A stretch of 64,000 nt of DNA from Heligmosomoides polygyrus polygyrus (GCA_947396885.1 OX377202.1:16430001-16494000); one strand, 5' to 3'. Numbered from the stretch's first letter, positions 1 through 10,098 are shown. Notes: generated by a model from the sequence alone, not told the origin. Made by a program: numbers and translations.

Positions 1-40
1 AATGAAAAAATAAGATTTTCGGTGCCTAATCTTTCCAGAG

Positions 41-336
41 GACGCGTGTAGCGTAGTCCGAGCAGGCCGACTGTCGCGCGTACCCGATCCCAGATTCCTG
101 GTTCGGATTTCCCACCTAGGCCAACCAAGCCTTCCATCCCTCCGGGGTCGGCGAATTGGTACCAGGTTTGTCTGGGAAGGATAAAGTACTGACTCGCTCA
201 TCGGTTGGCCTCCGCTAGTCATCGTATGGCCAAATATTCATTCAAATTGCTTCCACAACATCCCACAGAAGTGGAATGCGTGGCGCATTCCAAAAGGGAT
301 TGACTAACGCCGTCTTTTAACCTTTACCCTTTAATC
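41..336 (+). mobile_element. tRNA-derived SINE, full length
   Basis: This is a full-length but diverged copy of the window's dominant repeat. The head resembles a tRNA: an A-box-like stretch (TAGCG-AGTC) lies near 50 and a B-box-like GGTTCGGATTTCC near 100. A unique body of about 200 bp follows and ends in a pyrimidine tail related to CCTTTATCC. Such elements are transcribed by RNA polymerase III and moved by LINE proteins; this is known for tRNA SINEs as a class and not shown here. It encodes no protein. Confidence 0.85.
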
Positions 337-733
337 TATTCAGTTTCTGAAGTGACAATGCACCGAGGTGCAGCCGAGCACAATGGTACTCACTCTATGC
401 TCATTTGTCTACTGACCGAACTTTCCAGCGGTCATGTCACTGGCAGAACGTCTTCTACGAAACGTCAATTCTCTATTCTGACGTTCTTGTTTTGTTAAAC
501 TTCTGAGTTCCTCGTCCGTTTAAACGTTCACCATAAAGACTCGAAAGCAAATGCATCTTTGAAAAATAACAAGGAAGGCCCGGGTTGTGCGAAACAGGTA
601 TAGGAAGGCCTTCATACCTGTTCTGCAGAACGGCTTTTAGTAATTGCCCACTGCACAGCTTACCAAAAAGAGGACGAGCGCCTACTTTTGCACATTCTCC
701 CGCTCGAAAGTCCAGTCGTGTAGGTTTCATTTG
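334..733. other. Unassigned sequence with a short palindrome
   Basis: No recognisable gene. An open frame of 85 codons on the minus strand (473-730) resembles nothing I know and lacks supporting signals. A near-perfect palindrome of about 30 bp at 593-622 is centred on GGAAGGCCTT, with 9-bp outer arms AACAGGTAT/ATACCTGTT. Confidence 0.4.
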
Positions 734-1072
734 TTAAGCTTCTTCTCTTCTCAGGGCTAGTGTAGCGCAGTCGGAGGAGGCGCCGACGGTCGCGTGCACC
801 CGATACCAGGTTCCTGGTTCGGATTTTCCGCCCAGGCCAACCAAGCGCTCCATCCCTCCAGGGTCGGTGAATTGGTACCTGACTAGTCTGGGAAGGATAA
901 AGCAATGACTTGCTCATCGGTTGGCCTCCGCTAGTCATTGTATGGCCAAATATGCATTCCAATGTCCTCCACAACATCCCTTAGAAGTAGAAGGCGCTGG
1001 CGCATCCCAAAAGGGATTGAGTAACGCCGTCCTTTATCTTTTATCATTTTATTTAAGCTTCTTCTCTTTTCA
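734..1072 (+). mobile_element. tRNA-derived SINE with 20-bp target duplication
   Basis: The SINE body runs 754-1050 with clear A and B boxes (TAGCGCAGTCGGAGG, GGTTCGGATTTTCC). It is flanked by direct repeats at 734-753 and 1053-1072 that share 19 of 20 bases, beginning TTAAGCTTCTTC. A long target duplication next to a CTTTATCTTTTATC tail is the mark of target-primed reverse transcription, so this copy defines the true ends of the family. Confidence 0.93.
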
Positions 1073-1763
1073 ATATCAAACTACATAGATGGCAAATGTG
1101 TTTTTGCATTTCTACCCCAAGCTGGACACTTTTATTACAAAGTATACGTAATTGAAGTTCAAGTGAAACGCTTTAACAGAGTAAACTGGACTTTTATCCT
1201 GAGAAAATTCAAATAAAAAATTAATCACTGCCGGGTGTTTGAAAAATTACCATTCCGTTTCAATAGACACAATTTAAATAGTTCAACATTTGTGTGGTCT
1301 AAATTGTTTGTTTGTTTGTTTGTTTGTTGTTGTTTTTTGTTTTTCCATAAGCTTCAGGGAAAAATTTATTAACAGCAAAAAAATTCGTTGGTGTGTCATA
1401 TGGAGAGGTTATGCTATACCTTTCAAAAAGGTCACTTTTCAAGAAATTTTCAGAAATTTTCTACTACAGTCAGTAGGGATTTTACAATTTTTAGGAAGAT
1501 AGCGCAATCTGGCACTGTTCTAGATCTGGTCTAATTAAGTATTAAAAATGCGATGGTTCCTGCAAAAAAAAGGAGAGGATATCGTACACTCTACGGAAGC
1601 GGATACTCTCTAGATCTAATTCACCCAAGAAATTTCCGTGTGATGCAATGAACAGGGTAAAAGCATGGTAAAAGCACGGTCCACTCCAAAGGAGTTGTCT
1701 ATAATGACTTTGGACCGTTGTGAATTTATGACCAGTGCACTGTTGGAGCCCTATTTCAAAAGG
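1073..1763. other. Unassigned AT-rich sequence
   Basis: No gene or known repeat recognised. It contains a (GTTT)n/(GTT)n simple repeat at about 1303-1340. Open frames here (for example plus 1290-1502, which translates the simple repeat) look like chance. Confidence 0.4.
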
Positions 1764-2050
1764 GGGCGCGTATAGCGCAGTTGGAGGAGGTGGCGAACGT
1801 CGCATGGAACCGATACAAGCTTCTTCGTTTGGATGCCACCTAAGTTAACCAGGCTCTCCATCTCTCTTGGAAAATTGCTGCCAGACTTGTCAGAAAAAGA
1901 TAAAACACTTATTTCTTCATCTACTGGCCATCGCAATTCATTGTAGAGACAAAAACGCCTTCAAACGGCCTCCACGACGTCTCGTAGAAGTAGAATTCGT
2001 GGCACAGCCCAAGAAAGAAATTTGTTAACGCTGACTCTTATCCTTTATCT
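1764..2050 (+). mobile_element. tRNA-derived SINE, diverged
   Basis: The head starts GGGCGCGTATAGCGCAGTTGG and keeps the A box. The B-box region (CTTCGTTTGGAT) has decayed. The body ends in CTTATCCTTTATC. Divergence is clearly greater than in the 754 copy, indicating an older insertion. Confidence 0.82.
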
Positions 2051-2740
2051 GAGAAAGTGTTTATGCTAGCCTAAAAACAATGTAAATAAGATAGTTTCAC
2101 AGGTCGTGATGAGCTTTTTCCACAAAGAGGAACGGATGAAACTATCGAGGAAGTTATCAAAAGCGACTAGTTGAATCTCTCAGCAGCTTAACAGATAAAC
2201 TCGTTGAATTATTTTTGAAGGTACAGACTACACTACAAGCCGTAGCCTCTAAACCACTAAAAATAAAGACATGGCAAGCGTGCTAAGGACTACAAACACA
2301 GACACAAGAGCGATGATGCTTCTGGAATCTGAACCTACAGACCGGTCGAAGTAACACGTTTGGAAGTGTAGCCTTAACGGGAAACTCACACTGCTGGAGA
2401 AACTGGAGCCATGGGAATGGATCGGCCTTGATATGAGTCCAAAGTGAGACCTCTTACAGAGTGAACCAATGAATTCACGCACCGATGGACCAGCTGACCT
2501 TTCAGGTGATTCAAGTAGAATCAAAGAACCCGCCCACGTCACCGCCGCCGTTCCTTGAAAACCTAGTAATGAGATGACGAGAAGACAATAGCGTATCGGA
2601 AAGACGTTGTGCTCGCTCCACTACCAGTTCCATGGTCACCTAGATGACCGCGCTCAGCCGTTCTTATTTATTTGTTTATTTGCACATAAAAATGCATAAA
2701 AAGAGTCCACTGGGCCGTGTACCAGAAATCGAGTCAAGGT
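2051..2740. other. Unassigned sequence
   Basis: No gene recognised. The minus-strand frame 2249-2542 (97 codons) has no family resemblance. A short TTTATTTGTTTATTTG run near 2665 may be a LINE-tail remnant. Confidence 0.35.
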
Positions 2741-2965
2741 TTGAGTGCCGGGGCATCCATACCTCTGAGATTACTGGATTGTTACTGAAATGGTTATAGT
2801 ATATAACGCGAATGAAAAAGATAAAGTCTTGCTCTATCGGCTGGCCACCGTTAGTCATCATATAGGTGACATACATAATTAAACTACCCCAATTATGTGC
2901 CGTAGAAGTGTAATGCATGGCACACCTCACAAAACGGATTGATAAAATATATGCTTTACCGTAGT
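2741..2965 (+). mobile_element. SINE fragment, 5'-truncated and old
   Basis: The central and 3' SINE body is recognisable (GATAAAGTCTTGCTCTATCGG..., GTAGAAGTGTAATGCATGG...). The tRNA-like head is missing and the copy is strongly diverged. Confidence 0.6.
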
Positions 2966-3537
2966 CAACTTTTTGCCCGGTAAAAACATTCCAAGATTAT
3001 ACCAACACTATCGTGATTCTCAGCGGAGAATAGTGAGGTAGCGCCACATCCTACGTGCTCAACAATCATGTCCAGAATTCTGGCCTCGAAATTCGATTTC
3101 TCCGAAACGGCATGCATTTCTGCGCTGTTGTGTTATTTGCTGGTGACACGGGAGAATGCTAAACAGTCAACAAAAACCACGAGAACACAGCACCCTTGAG
3201 GAAGGTAAGCGGGAGCATCTCGGCTTCCTGAAGCACTTCCACCGCCAACGGCGACGACGATGATGACGACGACCTGGTCGCGCATCGCTCATCGATTGCT
3301 CATAAAACTCAGCGTTATCGCCTTCCAGATGAAATGGGTTCACGACGATTGTTCTCTGGTTAAATGACGTTCAGAATGCGTCCGTCGAAACAATTTTAGA
3401 GCGCTGCGGTGATATAGGTTGACGTCTGCTTCCGGAGACCATAACGATTGCGGGGCATTCGACTGGCGGCAGTAGATGTGGTAAGAGTAATGGGTCGGCA
3501 GCGACGACAGCTCTTCAAGGATGCGCCGACTTGGCAC
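2966..3537. other. Unassigned sequence
   Basis: No gene recognised. It holds a short GAC/GAT trinucleotide run at about 3248-3272. Confidence 0.35.
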
Positions 3538-3645
3538 TGATAAAACGATGAGGGATAAAGGACTGCGTTACCAACCCATTTTGGGATCCGTTACGCATTC
3601 TACTTGTACGTTGAGGCAATTTAAACGCATAATTGGTCTATACAT
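3538..3645 (-). mobile_element. SINE 3' fragment
   Basis: Reverse-oriented SINE tail and 3' body (AGGGATAAAGGACTGCG..., CGCATTCTACTTGTACG). The rest of the element is absent. Confidence 0.65.
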
Positions 3646-3652
3646 ATAATAT

Positions 3653-3728
3653 AAGGGTAGAACACTTATTTGTTAATCTACTGAGATACGATAGGCAGTA
3701 GATGGAAAATTAAGTGTGCTACCCTTCC
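3653..3728. repeat. Hairpin palindrome at the edge of the long inverted repeat
   Basis: AAGGGTAG-ACACTTA at 3653 pairs with TTAAGTGTGCTACCCTT ending at 3728, and TCTACTGAG pairs with the central CAGTAGATGG. The same words border the palindromic MITE near 6407-6430. This looks like a collapsed or terminal remnant of that element, which is an inference. Confidence 0.6.
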
Positions 3729-3730
3729 CA

Positions 3731-4031
3731 GGGGAGCTGTTAGCGCAGTTGGAGGAGGTGGTGACTGTCGCATGCGCTCGATACCAGGTTGAGTTCGGAT
3801 TTCCCGCCAGGCCAGCCAAGCCTTCCATACCTCTGTGGTCGGTAATTTGGTATCAGACTTGTCTGGGAAGGAAAAAGCGCTGGCTTGTTCATCGGCTGGC
3901 CACCGCAAGTCATTGCATGGTCAAATACGCATTCAAAGCGCCTCCACGAGATCCAATATAAATATATAGAATGCGTGGCGCATCCCAAATGGGAGTTGAA
4001 TAATGTCGTCCCTTATCCTTTTATCCTTTAT
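3731..4031 (+). mobile_element. tRNA-derived SINE in inverted-repeat arm
   Basis: Full-length SINE beginning GGGGAGCTGTTAGCGCAGTTGG with an ATATAAATATA expansion near 3955. It ends CTTATCCTTTTATCC and abuts a truncated SINE on the other strand. Confidence 0.85.
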
Positions 4032-4161
4032 GCATTCCGGACAACTCTGATAGCAACTTGTCGACCCCAAGGGGATAGAAGGTTTCGTTGGCCTGGGCGG
4101 GAAACCCCAATCAGTAAACAGCGAAGGCCGCGAGCTCCTCCTTCTGCGCTCCATGCACACC
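4032..4161 (-). mobile_element. SINE head fragment in inverted-repeat arm
   Basis: Minus-strand 5' portion of the SINE, from the tRNA-like head (ending about 4161) to the region just past TTGTCGGAAAG. It is joined tail to tail with the preceding SINE. The mirror copy is at 5972-6110. Confidence 0.8.
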
Positions 4162-4377
4162 TGACATCGACACTAGTTGCTAATATGACCTACATGAAGA
4201 GAAGAGAACACACCAGCCAATCAGGGCGTTGAAGGTGCCATCGCACTGATTGACACGCTAATTCTACCTAATTGTCTGGTATGTCCCGCTCTTCCCAGGG
4301 TACTCTGTAGGCCACATTTAGGATTAGTGCCGCCACAAGTTGTGTTCTTGAGGTTCTTGATTCTCTATGGTTCAACC

Positions 4378-5130
4378 CACAGGTCATTATTCTGATGTGG
4401 CATCGTGTCGGAATGTTAAGGTGTCAGGGAAGAATGTCTGGGTACTTATCGTTAATGTGGCCGACAATGTAGACTGGAGAAAGGAGGGGGACATGTGGAG
4501 CCAATCAAGTTGCATCGAACTGAGGTGCCGCACATAGTAACGCGAACGGTCGGTGCTCTGAATGGTTGGCGCGTGTTTGGTCGATACTCCGATTGGTTGT
4601 AATTGGGTAGCGCATTCTTCTCACCACGTGTACCACATTAGCAACTAGTACCGTCTCGTGGTCTATACCAAAACTTTATGAAAGCAATTCAAGAAGTGGC
4701 GTAACATAGAACTCTTTAGATCAGATCTGGCTCGGAAGAGCCATGTCATTCACTATCGCAAAAAATCTAATAATCTTTTCGAAAGCGCCACCCAACGCAA
4801 ATCCTAGACGTTTAACAGCTTCCGACCAACCGTTTAAAGCCTAATGGACAGACTGTTAATGATGTTCGTTAAAATCCGGTTCTTGTCGTCAAAAAACAGC
4901 CTTCGTGTTCTGACCTCGTACGCCGACCTCTGCCTACCAGAAAAGGCCTGCTGATGAACGCTGGATATAGGTTCCCCCGTCACTCTTCCATAGAGTACAG
5001 GTTAAGAAGAGCTGCGCAGCTAATTTGCCTTGCATGACGATGAAGCAAAAAAGCGTAGTCGAAACTTTTCATGAATAGGAAATGTATAATACATATGTGG
5101 CCTGGAGACAGACGAAAAGACACAGTGATG
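4378..5130. other. Unassigned spacer between inverted-repeat arms
   Basis: No gene or known element seen. The stretch 4490-4650 shares loose words with the MITE family at 25510 and 46282 (a 'gtcggtgctctg-atggttggcgcg'-like block), too weak to call. Confidence 0.35.
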
Positions 5131-5294
5131 TATTAGGATGTCCGAAAAGTTCTCAGCGTTTTGTGCTACTATTTTTCATTACTCTATTGTTAAGTAAATA
5201 TTCAACTTGCATTGACCATTAATGCTACCTTCTGTACAGAACTTTTCGCTCTATCTGACTTTGATATTCCTGTTCTTGAAGGCCTAATTGAAGT

Positions 5295-5748
5295 ATGTCG
5301 AAGGAGGAGTTCCGAACGATATTTTCTTTCAACTTCAAATTGGGACAATGCGCAGCCGAGACTGCTCGACAAATCAATCAAGTGTGGGGGCCTAATAGTG
5401 TTGGAGAAAGCACTGTCCGGTAGTGGTTCAGAAAATTTCGGACCGAAGATTTCAGCCTCGAAGATGAACCCCGTAGCGGTCGACCTAGACCAATCCTGGA
5501 CGACGAGTTGAAGGAATTGGTGGAGGCAAAACCATTCCAAACAGTTCGCGGGATCGCGGAACAGCTAGAAGTCGGTGAAATTGCTATTGCGCATGCTTTG
5601 AAATGAATTGAGAAGGTGTAAAAGCTCGAAAAGTGGGTGCCACACGAGTTGAGTGGGCGGAGAAAATTGTCACGTTTCGAGATTTGCTCTTCTCTACTTT
5701 TACGCAGCAAAACTGATTCCTTTTGGATCGAATCACCACTTCTGATGG
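5295..5748 (+). pseudogene. Mariner transposase, N-terminal half (broken)
   Basis: Reading from ATG at 5295 gives a mariner DNA-binding region: MSKEEFRTIFSFNFKLG, then WFRKFRTEDFSLEDEPRSG, KLEKWVPHEL near 5620-5650 and EICSSLLLR near 5680. At least three in-frame stops are visible, one before WFRKF and two around the KLEKW region. The reading breaks at a 13-G run (5751-5763), just after the position of the first catalytic aspartate. The C-terminal half lies at 7974. Confidence 0.88.
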
Positions 5749-5750
5749 AA

Positions 5751-5763
5751 GGGGGGGGGGGGG
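5751..5763. repeat. Poly-G homopolymer at insertion junction
   Basis: Thirteen consecutive G residues sit exactly between mariner coding sequence and the right arm of the inverted repeat. The length may be unstable or affected by sequencing. Confidence 0.7.
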
Positions 5764-5971
5764 AGGTTGAACCATAGAGTCTCAAGAACACAACTTGTGG
5801 CGACACTAATCCTAGATGTGGCCTACAGAGTAGCCTGGGAAGAGCGGGATCTACCAGACAATTAGGTAGAAGGAGCGTGTCAATCAGAGCGATGGCACCT
5901 TCAACGTCCTGATTGGCTGGTGTGTTCTCTTCTTTTCATGTAGGCCATATTAGCGACTAGTGTCGATGTCA

Positions 5972-6110
5972 GGGGCGCATGGAGCGCAGTCGGAGGAGCT
6001 CGCGGCCTTCGCGGTTTACTGATTGGGGTTTCCCGCCCAGGCCAACCAGACCTTCTATCCCCTTGGGGTCGGTAAGTTGCTAACAGAGTTGTCCGGAAAG
6101 CATAAAGAAT
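5972..6110 (+). mobile_element. SINE head fragment
   Basis: Starts GGGGCGCATGGAGCGCAGTCGG with A box and a degenerate B box (CTGATTGGGGTTTCC). It is truncated after TTGTCCGGAAAG and is the counterpart of 4032-4161. Confidence 0.82.
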
Positions 6111-6399
6111 AAAAGGATAGGGGACGGCATTACTCAACTTCCCTTTGGGATGCGCCACGCATTCTACATATTTCTGCGGGAGTCGAGGAGGCGCTTTGAA
6201 TGCGTATTTGGCCATACAATGGCTTGTGGTGGGCAGCCAATGAACAAGTCAGCGCATTATCTTTCCCAGACAAGTCTGGTACCAATTCTCCGACCCAGGT
6301 GGTAGGGAAGGTTGGCCTGGGAGGGAAATCCGAACCAGGAACCTGGTATCGAGAATACGCGACAGCCAGCACCTCTTCCGAATGCACTAACCGCGCCGC
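6111..6399 (-). mobile_element. tRNA-derived SINE in inverted-repeat arm
   Basis: Full-length minus-strand SINE: tail AAAAGGATAGGGGACGGC, B box as GGAAATCCGAACC near 6330, head near 6399. Counterpart of 3731-4031. Confidence 0.85.
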
Positions 6400-6423
6400 T
6401 GGGGAGGGTACACCACTTATTTG

Positions 6424-6925
6424 TCCATCTACTAGCTATCTTACCAGGAAACTATCTTAACGGTAGGTTGGAACGGCTCAAGTGTTGTATATGGGTAGAA
6501 TCTCCTCTCTCTGGGAGACAACAAAATGCAAATATCTCGACCCCAGTAGAACTCTGCGCGAAGTTAGGGACGACAAAAGTTGGGCCGTTGGCGGCGTTAG
6601 CCCTCTGCCTACACGCGTAGGGCGAGCTCAAGATGGCTGGAAACAGCGATCATGGGGAATAAGCCGTCCCTCTAGCCTCTGCTCCATCGCCACTCGCTCA
6701 CCATCGCTGTTTCCAGCCAACTTCCGTCCGCCCTCCATGTGCAGGGAGAGGCTAAAGCCGCCAGCGGCCCAACTTCCCTAACTCTGCGTAGAGTTGTATT
6801 GGGTCGAGATATTTGCATTTTGTTGTTTCTCAAAGAGAGGTGATTCTGCCCATATACAGCACTTGGGCCGTTTCGACCTACCGTTGAGATAGTTTCCTGG
6901 TTAGTTCAGTAGATGGAAAGGGTAT
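6424..6925. mobile_element. Palindromic MITE, about 500 bp
   Basis: Two arms of roughly 200-220 bp are near-perfect inverted repeats: CCATCTACT...AACTATCTTAACGGTAGG on the left and the complement on the right, with matching ATGCAAATATCTCGACCC blocks at 6527 and about 6800. A loop of about 60 bp lies near 6650-6710. It has no coding capacity and the superfamily is unknown. It lies within the DNA that split the 5133 mariner. Confidence 0.85.
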
Positions 6926-7446
6926 TTTCGAGATTTGTTCCTCTCTTCTACCTCAACTTGGCGCCGATTCTTCAGAATTCAGAAGAGAAATTACGGATCT
7001 TGCAACAATATACAAATTGACTACAAACGAGATCAGTCTTACTATCTCTGATCTGTTTGAGATTTCTTGAACGACTGGTATTAATAGAGGACATCGAGTA
7101 AGACCTGATAAATCTAATACGACTCAGTACAAAAACCCGTTCCCCGTAAAAAGCGGAAATCTATGGAAGAGTCTAAACAACGACCTTTTCATACACAGAA
7201 GCTCCCATGCATTCCAGACTCATCTCTCCCTGATATTAAGATGAACATTTCTGGTTAGCATAGCAATCTTCTTCACAACCACTGTCATAAACAATTACTA
7301 AGTTACATAACTTCACAAATATAATTTTAGAATTTTGCTATATCATTTTGTTATATCGAAGTGCTGGTTACTGTAACCATAACATTGAGGCTTCTCTGCA
7401 CGGCTTCTGATATATCTCCATGTTCAAATGGATGAAGATCGACATC
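6926..7446. other. Unassigned sequence inside the mariner insertion
   Basis: No gene seen. The first 30 bases (GAGATTTGTTCCTCTCTTCTACC) loosely resemble the mariner EICSSLLL segment but do not extend. 7250-7400 is AT-rich. Confidence 0.35.
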
Positions 7447-7722
7447 AAGGATAAAAAGGACAAAGACGGACGGTGCTATTCAATCCTCTTTGGGATGCGC
7501 CGCGCATTTTACTTCTACGGGATGTCGTAGAGGCGTGTTGAATGCGTAAGGCCAGTCGATGTACAAGTCAGTGATTTATCCTTCCCAGACAAGTCTGGTA
7601 CCAATTCACCGACCCCGAAGGGATGAAAGGCTTAGTTGGCCTGGGCGGGAAATCCGGACCAGGAACCTGGTATCGGGTGCAGGCGACAGCCGGCGCCTCC
7701 CCCGACTGCGCTCCACGCGCCC
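7447..7722 (-). mobile_element. tRNA-derived SINE inside mariner
   Basis: Minus-strand copy with tail AAGGATAAAAAGGACAAAG, a small deletion around 7540 (GCGTAAGGCCAG), an intact B-box complement GGAAATCCGGACC near 7646 and head CTGCGCTCCACGCGCCC. Confidence 0.9.
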
Positions 7723-7751
7723 ATATCGACACCTTATATATAAATATATAT

Positions 7752-7936
7752 TATTGGATCTCTTATCACAAGCCAAGAACTCGCCATATCTTGTCATCAA
7801 CTATGGTTGTATTATGTGGATCTCTCAACTCAAACCAAGAACTATGCGTCGCATCTCCTACACAACTATGGGGTTATGATGTGCGGATCTCTTATCCAAG
7901 CCAAGAATTTTGCATAACTTCGTCACCATCTATACC
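7752..7936 (+). repeat. Three degenerate ~60-bp tandem repeats
   Basis: Three units each begin GGATCTCT, continue with an AA(A/G)CCAAGAA core, and start near 7757, 7819 and 7885. They sit between the SINE and the point where mariner coding resumes. Function unknown. Confidence 0.75.
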
Positions 7937-7973
7937 GTCAACTGTAATTGGCACAATAAATTTAATGTAAATG

Positions 7974-8513
7974 TAAGATAACAAGAAACAGTGGTTGAAC
8001 GCCGACGAACCCGCTAGGCACTTCCCAAAGATGAACCTCCACCAAAAAAGGTATGGTCACTGTATTGTGGTCGACGGCTGGTGTGATCCATTACGCTTTT
8101 TGGCTCCAGGCCAAAAGATCACAGCAGAGTCATACTGTAAGGAGATCGACGAAGTGCACCGAAAATGGCGTCAACTTCAGCCAGCATTGGTCAACAGAAG
8201 AGGCCCGATTCTTTTGCACGATAACGCCCGCCCACACTTTCACAAATCACTATTCGAAAATTGAACGAATTAAGGGATGAAATTCTGCCTCACCCGCCAT
8301 ATTCTCCAGACCTCTCACCAGCCGACTACCACCTTTTCAAACACTTTCATAACTTTCTCTGTAGAAAACCTTCATCAATCAGGGCCAACCCAAAACAGCT
8401 TTCGGGGATTTTGTCGAATCTTGACCACCTATTTTTTTTTCGTTGATGGAATAAGTTGACAGGTGCCCCGATGGCCAAAGGGCGCTGATTCGAACGATGC
8501 TTATTTCGACTAA
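7974..8513 (+). pseudogene. Mariner transposase, C-terminal half (broken)
   Basis: Continues the transposase begun at 5295: DNKKQWLNADEPARHFPKM, LVNRRGPILLHDNARPH (second catalytic Asp), a frameshift near 8262, then LPHPPYSPDLSPADYH (third catalytic Asp) and a C-terminal tail ending DAYFD-stop at 8513. Only about a dozen bases appear lost at the junction with the N-terminal half. The first catalytic Asp segment is damaged. Confidence 0.88.
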
Positions 8514-8775
8514 ATCCGATGGGAATTTAGAAAGTTATGGTGGTTCAAAGTGAAGCACTCAAAACGCTGAAAACTTTCCGGACAACCTAATAGCTGTGCT
8601 CTTTAGTACCCGGAATAATCAAAAATGGGCAAGAGTCGAAACATTAAGCCGGAAGCGACCTTCAACAACCTAGTAGAAGCAAGAACAAATGCTGAATAGT
8701 CTGAAGACTTCCTCCATATGCTAACACCGTTCTGCTTTCAAGCACGAAGATGTCTATTCAGCTGAGGTTAAGCCC

Positions 8776-8935
8776 TACGGACTTGTCTGGGAAAGGTCAT
8801 TGACAGCACTGCCTTCTCCACCGGCTGACCGCTCCTTTTTACGTACAGTATTTAGGGCAAGTATGCCTTCAGAGAGCCCTGTCAATGCAACGTTAGAAGA
8901 GAATGTTTGGCACACCCCCAATGCTGTTGAAAGGA
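8776..8935 (+). mobile_element. Old SINE fragment
   Basis: Diverged SINE core (GGACTTGTCTGGGAAAGG..., CACCGGCTGACCGC..., TAGAAGAGAATG) without the tRNA head. Ancient copy. Confidence 0.5.
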
Positions 8936-9483
8936 TGGCTAGCCCAAGTACCACCCTTGATCGGGACTTCTAAACAATACAATTTAAGGACGTAGTGGAA
9001 TATCACACTTTCCGACTCTTTTCCTAAAGGAATTGATCCGAGTTAGACGAAAGCCTCGTTGAATGCAAAGCCTGTAGGTGAGGTCTTCTAATGAAGACCT
9101 ATTCTAGAAAGAATACATTTCGGCGCCACACTCAATTGGCCAGATTCATCAAAAATCATCAGGGTTGAAGGCAAGAAAATCCTTGTGGGTATATGGATAT
9201 GCAGATGAGGATCGTCGAGTATCCACCAATAACCGTATAGTGGCGAATGGGTGGGTAATGTCGCTGTTATGTTTCTCATTCCTAATCCACATACCCAAGG
9301 GTTTAACCCTTGATGATCCAGCTTAAGAAAAAGACTATCATTAAATGAAGTGGGATTGGAGACGCTTTCGCATTTCATTAACAGCTAACAACATCTATTT
9401 TTCGCCGATGAAATCCAACACATCACAACCGGACATGGGATAAGCGTGGAGCAGTGTGGAAAGGTTCCACTGCAGTTCAGTCA
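8936..9483. other. Unassigned sequence
   Basis: The minus-strand open frame 9088-9378 (96 codons) has no recognisable domain. No other signals. Confidence 0.35.
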
Positions 9484-9766
9484 TACGATCACGATGCTCA
9501 TGAGGAACGGACGAGTTTCTGAACCCCCATTCTCGTTAACGAAAGGATGTCTTCGAATGCTCCAGCTATGTGTATCTGGGCCGCGAAGTCAACCTGGCCA
9601 ACGACCTACGCCAGAGCTGAGCAGGAGGAAATGAGCGGCCTAGGGAGCGTCAAAGAGTGTCGATGAGGTCGTGAAGAAGACGAAGAACGTCCGACTCCGT
9701 GCCCATCTATTCGACGCCACTGCTCTTCCTGCCCTAGCATACGTCTCAGAGACCTTGAGGAAGACC
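9484..9766 (+). pseudogene. RTE reverse transcriptase fragment
   Basis: Short piece of the same RTE family as 16570-18802, covering the segment after the catalytic palm: residues like MLMRNGRVSEPPFSL, CSSYVYLGREVN, then VVKKTKNVRLRAHLFD. It is split by small frameshifts. Both ends are truncated, so this is debris. Confidence 0.82.
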
Positions 9767-10020
9767 CATGATAAAGGTGGAGAAGGGGATAATCGGAGGT
9801 TACACGCTTTACTCAGGTGAGATTGGCCCTTCGTAGTTGCGAATTCAGTGGAACGGTACATACATCTACAGGAGAACACCTTCGCCTGGGGAGACGCCTA
9901 CGTTGACGACCACGCGATTTTCGCGTGTCTGGCGCGAACCAATTTTTTGCAGCGTCGCGAGTTTGTTTGTTAACTGTCTCCACTACTTGTTGAAAAACTA
10001 AATAAATCGATAAAAAGAAA
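9767..10020. other. Unassigned sequence
   Basis: No gene seen. It ends with an AACTAAATAAATCGATAAAAAG run that may be a LINE tail. Confidence 0.3.
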
Positions 10021-10098
10021 AAGAATAAAGGACGGTGTTATCCAATCCTTTTTGGGATGCGCCACGCATTTTACTTATACGGGATATCGTAGAGGCGA
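10021..10098 (-). mobile_element. SINE 3' part, split by CR1
   Basis: Minus-strand SINE tail and 3' body (AAAGGACGGTGTTATCC..., GGGATATCGTAGAGGCGAT). It stops exactly where the (TTTA)n tail of the CR1 begins. The missing 5' part is at 12445-12654. Confidence 0.9.

Larger units (their letters stand above)
3683..4377. repeat. Left arm of long inverted repeat
   Basis: The reverse complement recurs at 5765-6452 over about 690 bp with moderate divergence. In order the arm holds a hairpin half, a plus-strand SINE, a minus-strand SINE head and about 210 bp of unique DNA (4165-4377). Because both arms carry the same three-part composite, they descend from one unit that was copied or inverted. Confidence 0.85.
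5765..6452. repeat. Right arm of long inverted repeat
   Basis: Reverse complement of 3683-4377 carrying the same composite in mirror order: unique segment, plus-strand SINE head (5972-6110), minus-strand full SINE (6111-6399). It lies inside the mariner, whereas the left arm lies outside it. Confidence 0.85.
5133..8590 (+). mobile_element. Mariner element interrupted by nested insertions
   Basis: The left end TTAGGATGTCCGAAAAGTTC at 5133 is inverted at 8590 (reverse complement TTAGGTTGTCCGGAAAGTTT). A TA lies on each side (5131-5132 and 8591-8592), as expected for mariner. The span is 3458 bp against about 1.3 kb for the family. Mariner coding sequence stops at about 5748 and resumes at about 7974, so roughly 2.2 kb is inserted DNA. 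The transposase is defective. Confidence 0.9.

Noticed and set aside
41..130. Functional tRNA gene in the SINE heads
   Set aside because: A and B boxes are present, but the anticodon arm is degenerate, the sequence continues into the SINE body, and the unit recurs dozens of times.
6930..6990. Extra mariner exon after the palindromic MITE
   Set aside because: Only about 25 bases resemble the EICSSLLL segment and the match does not extend; probably coincidence.
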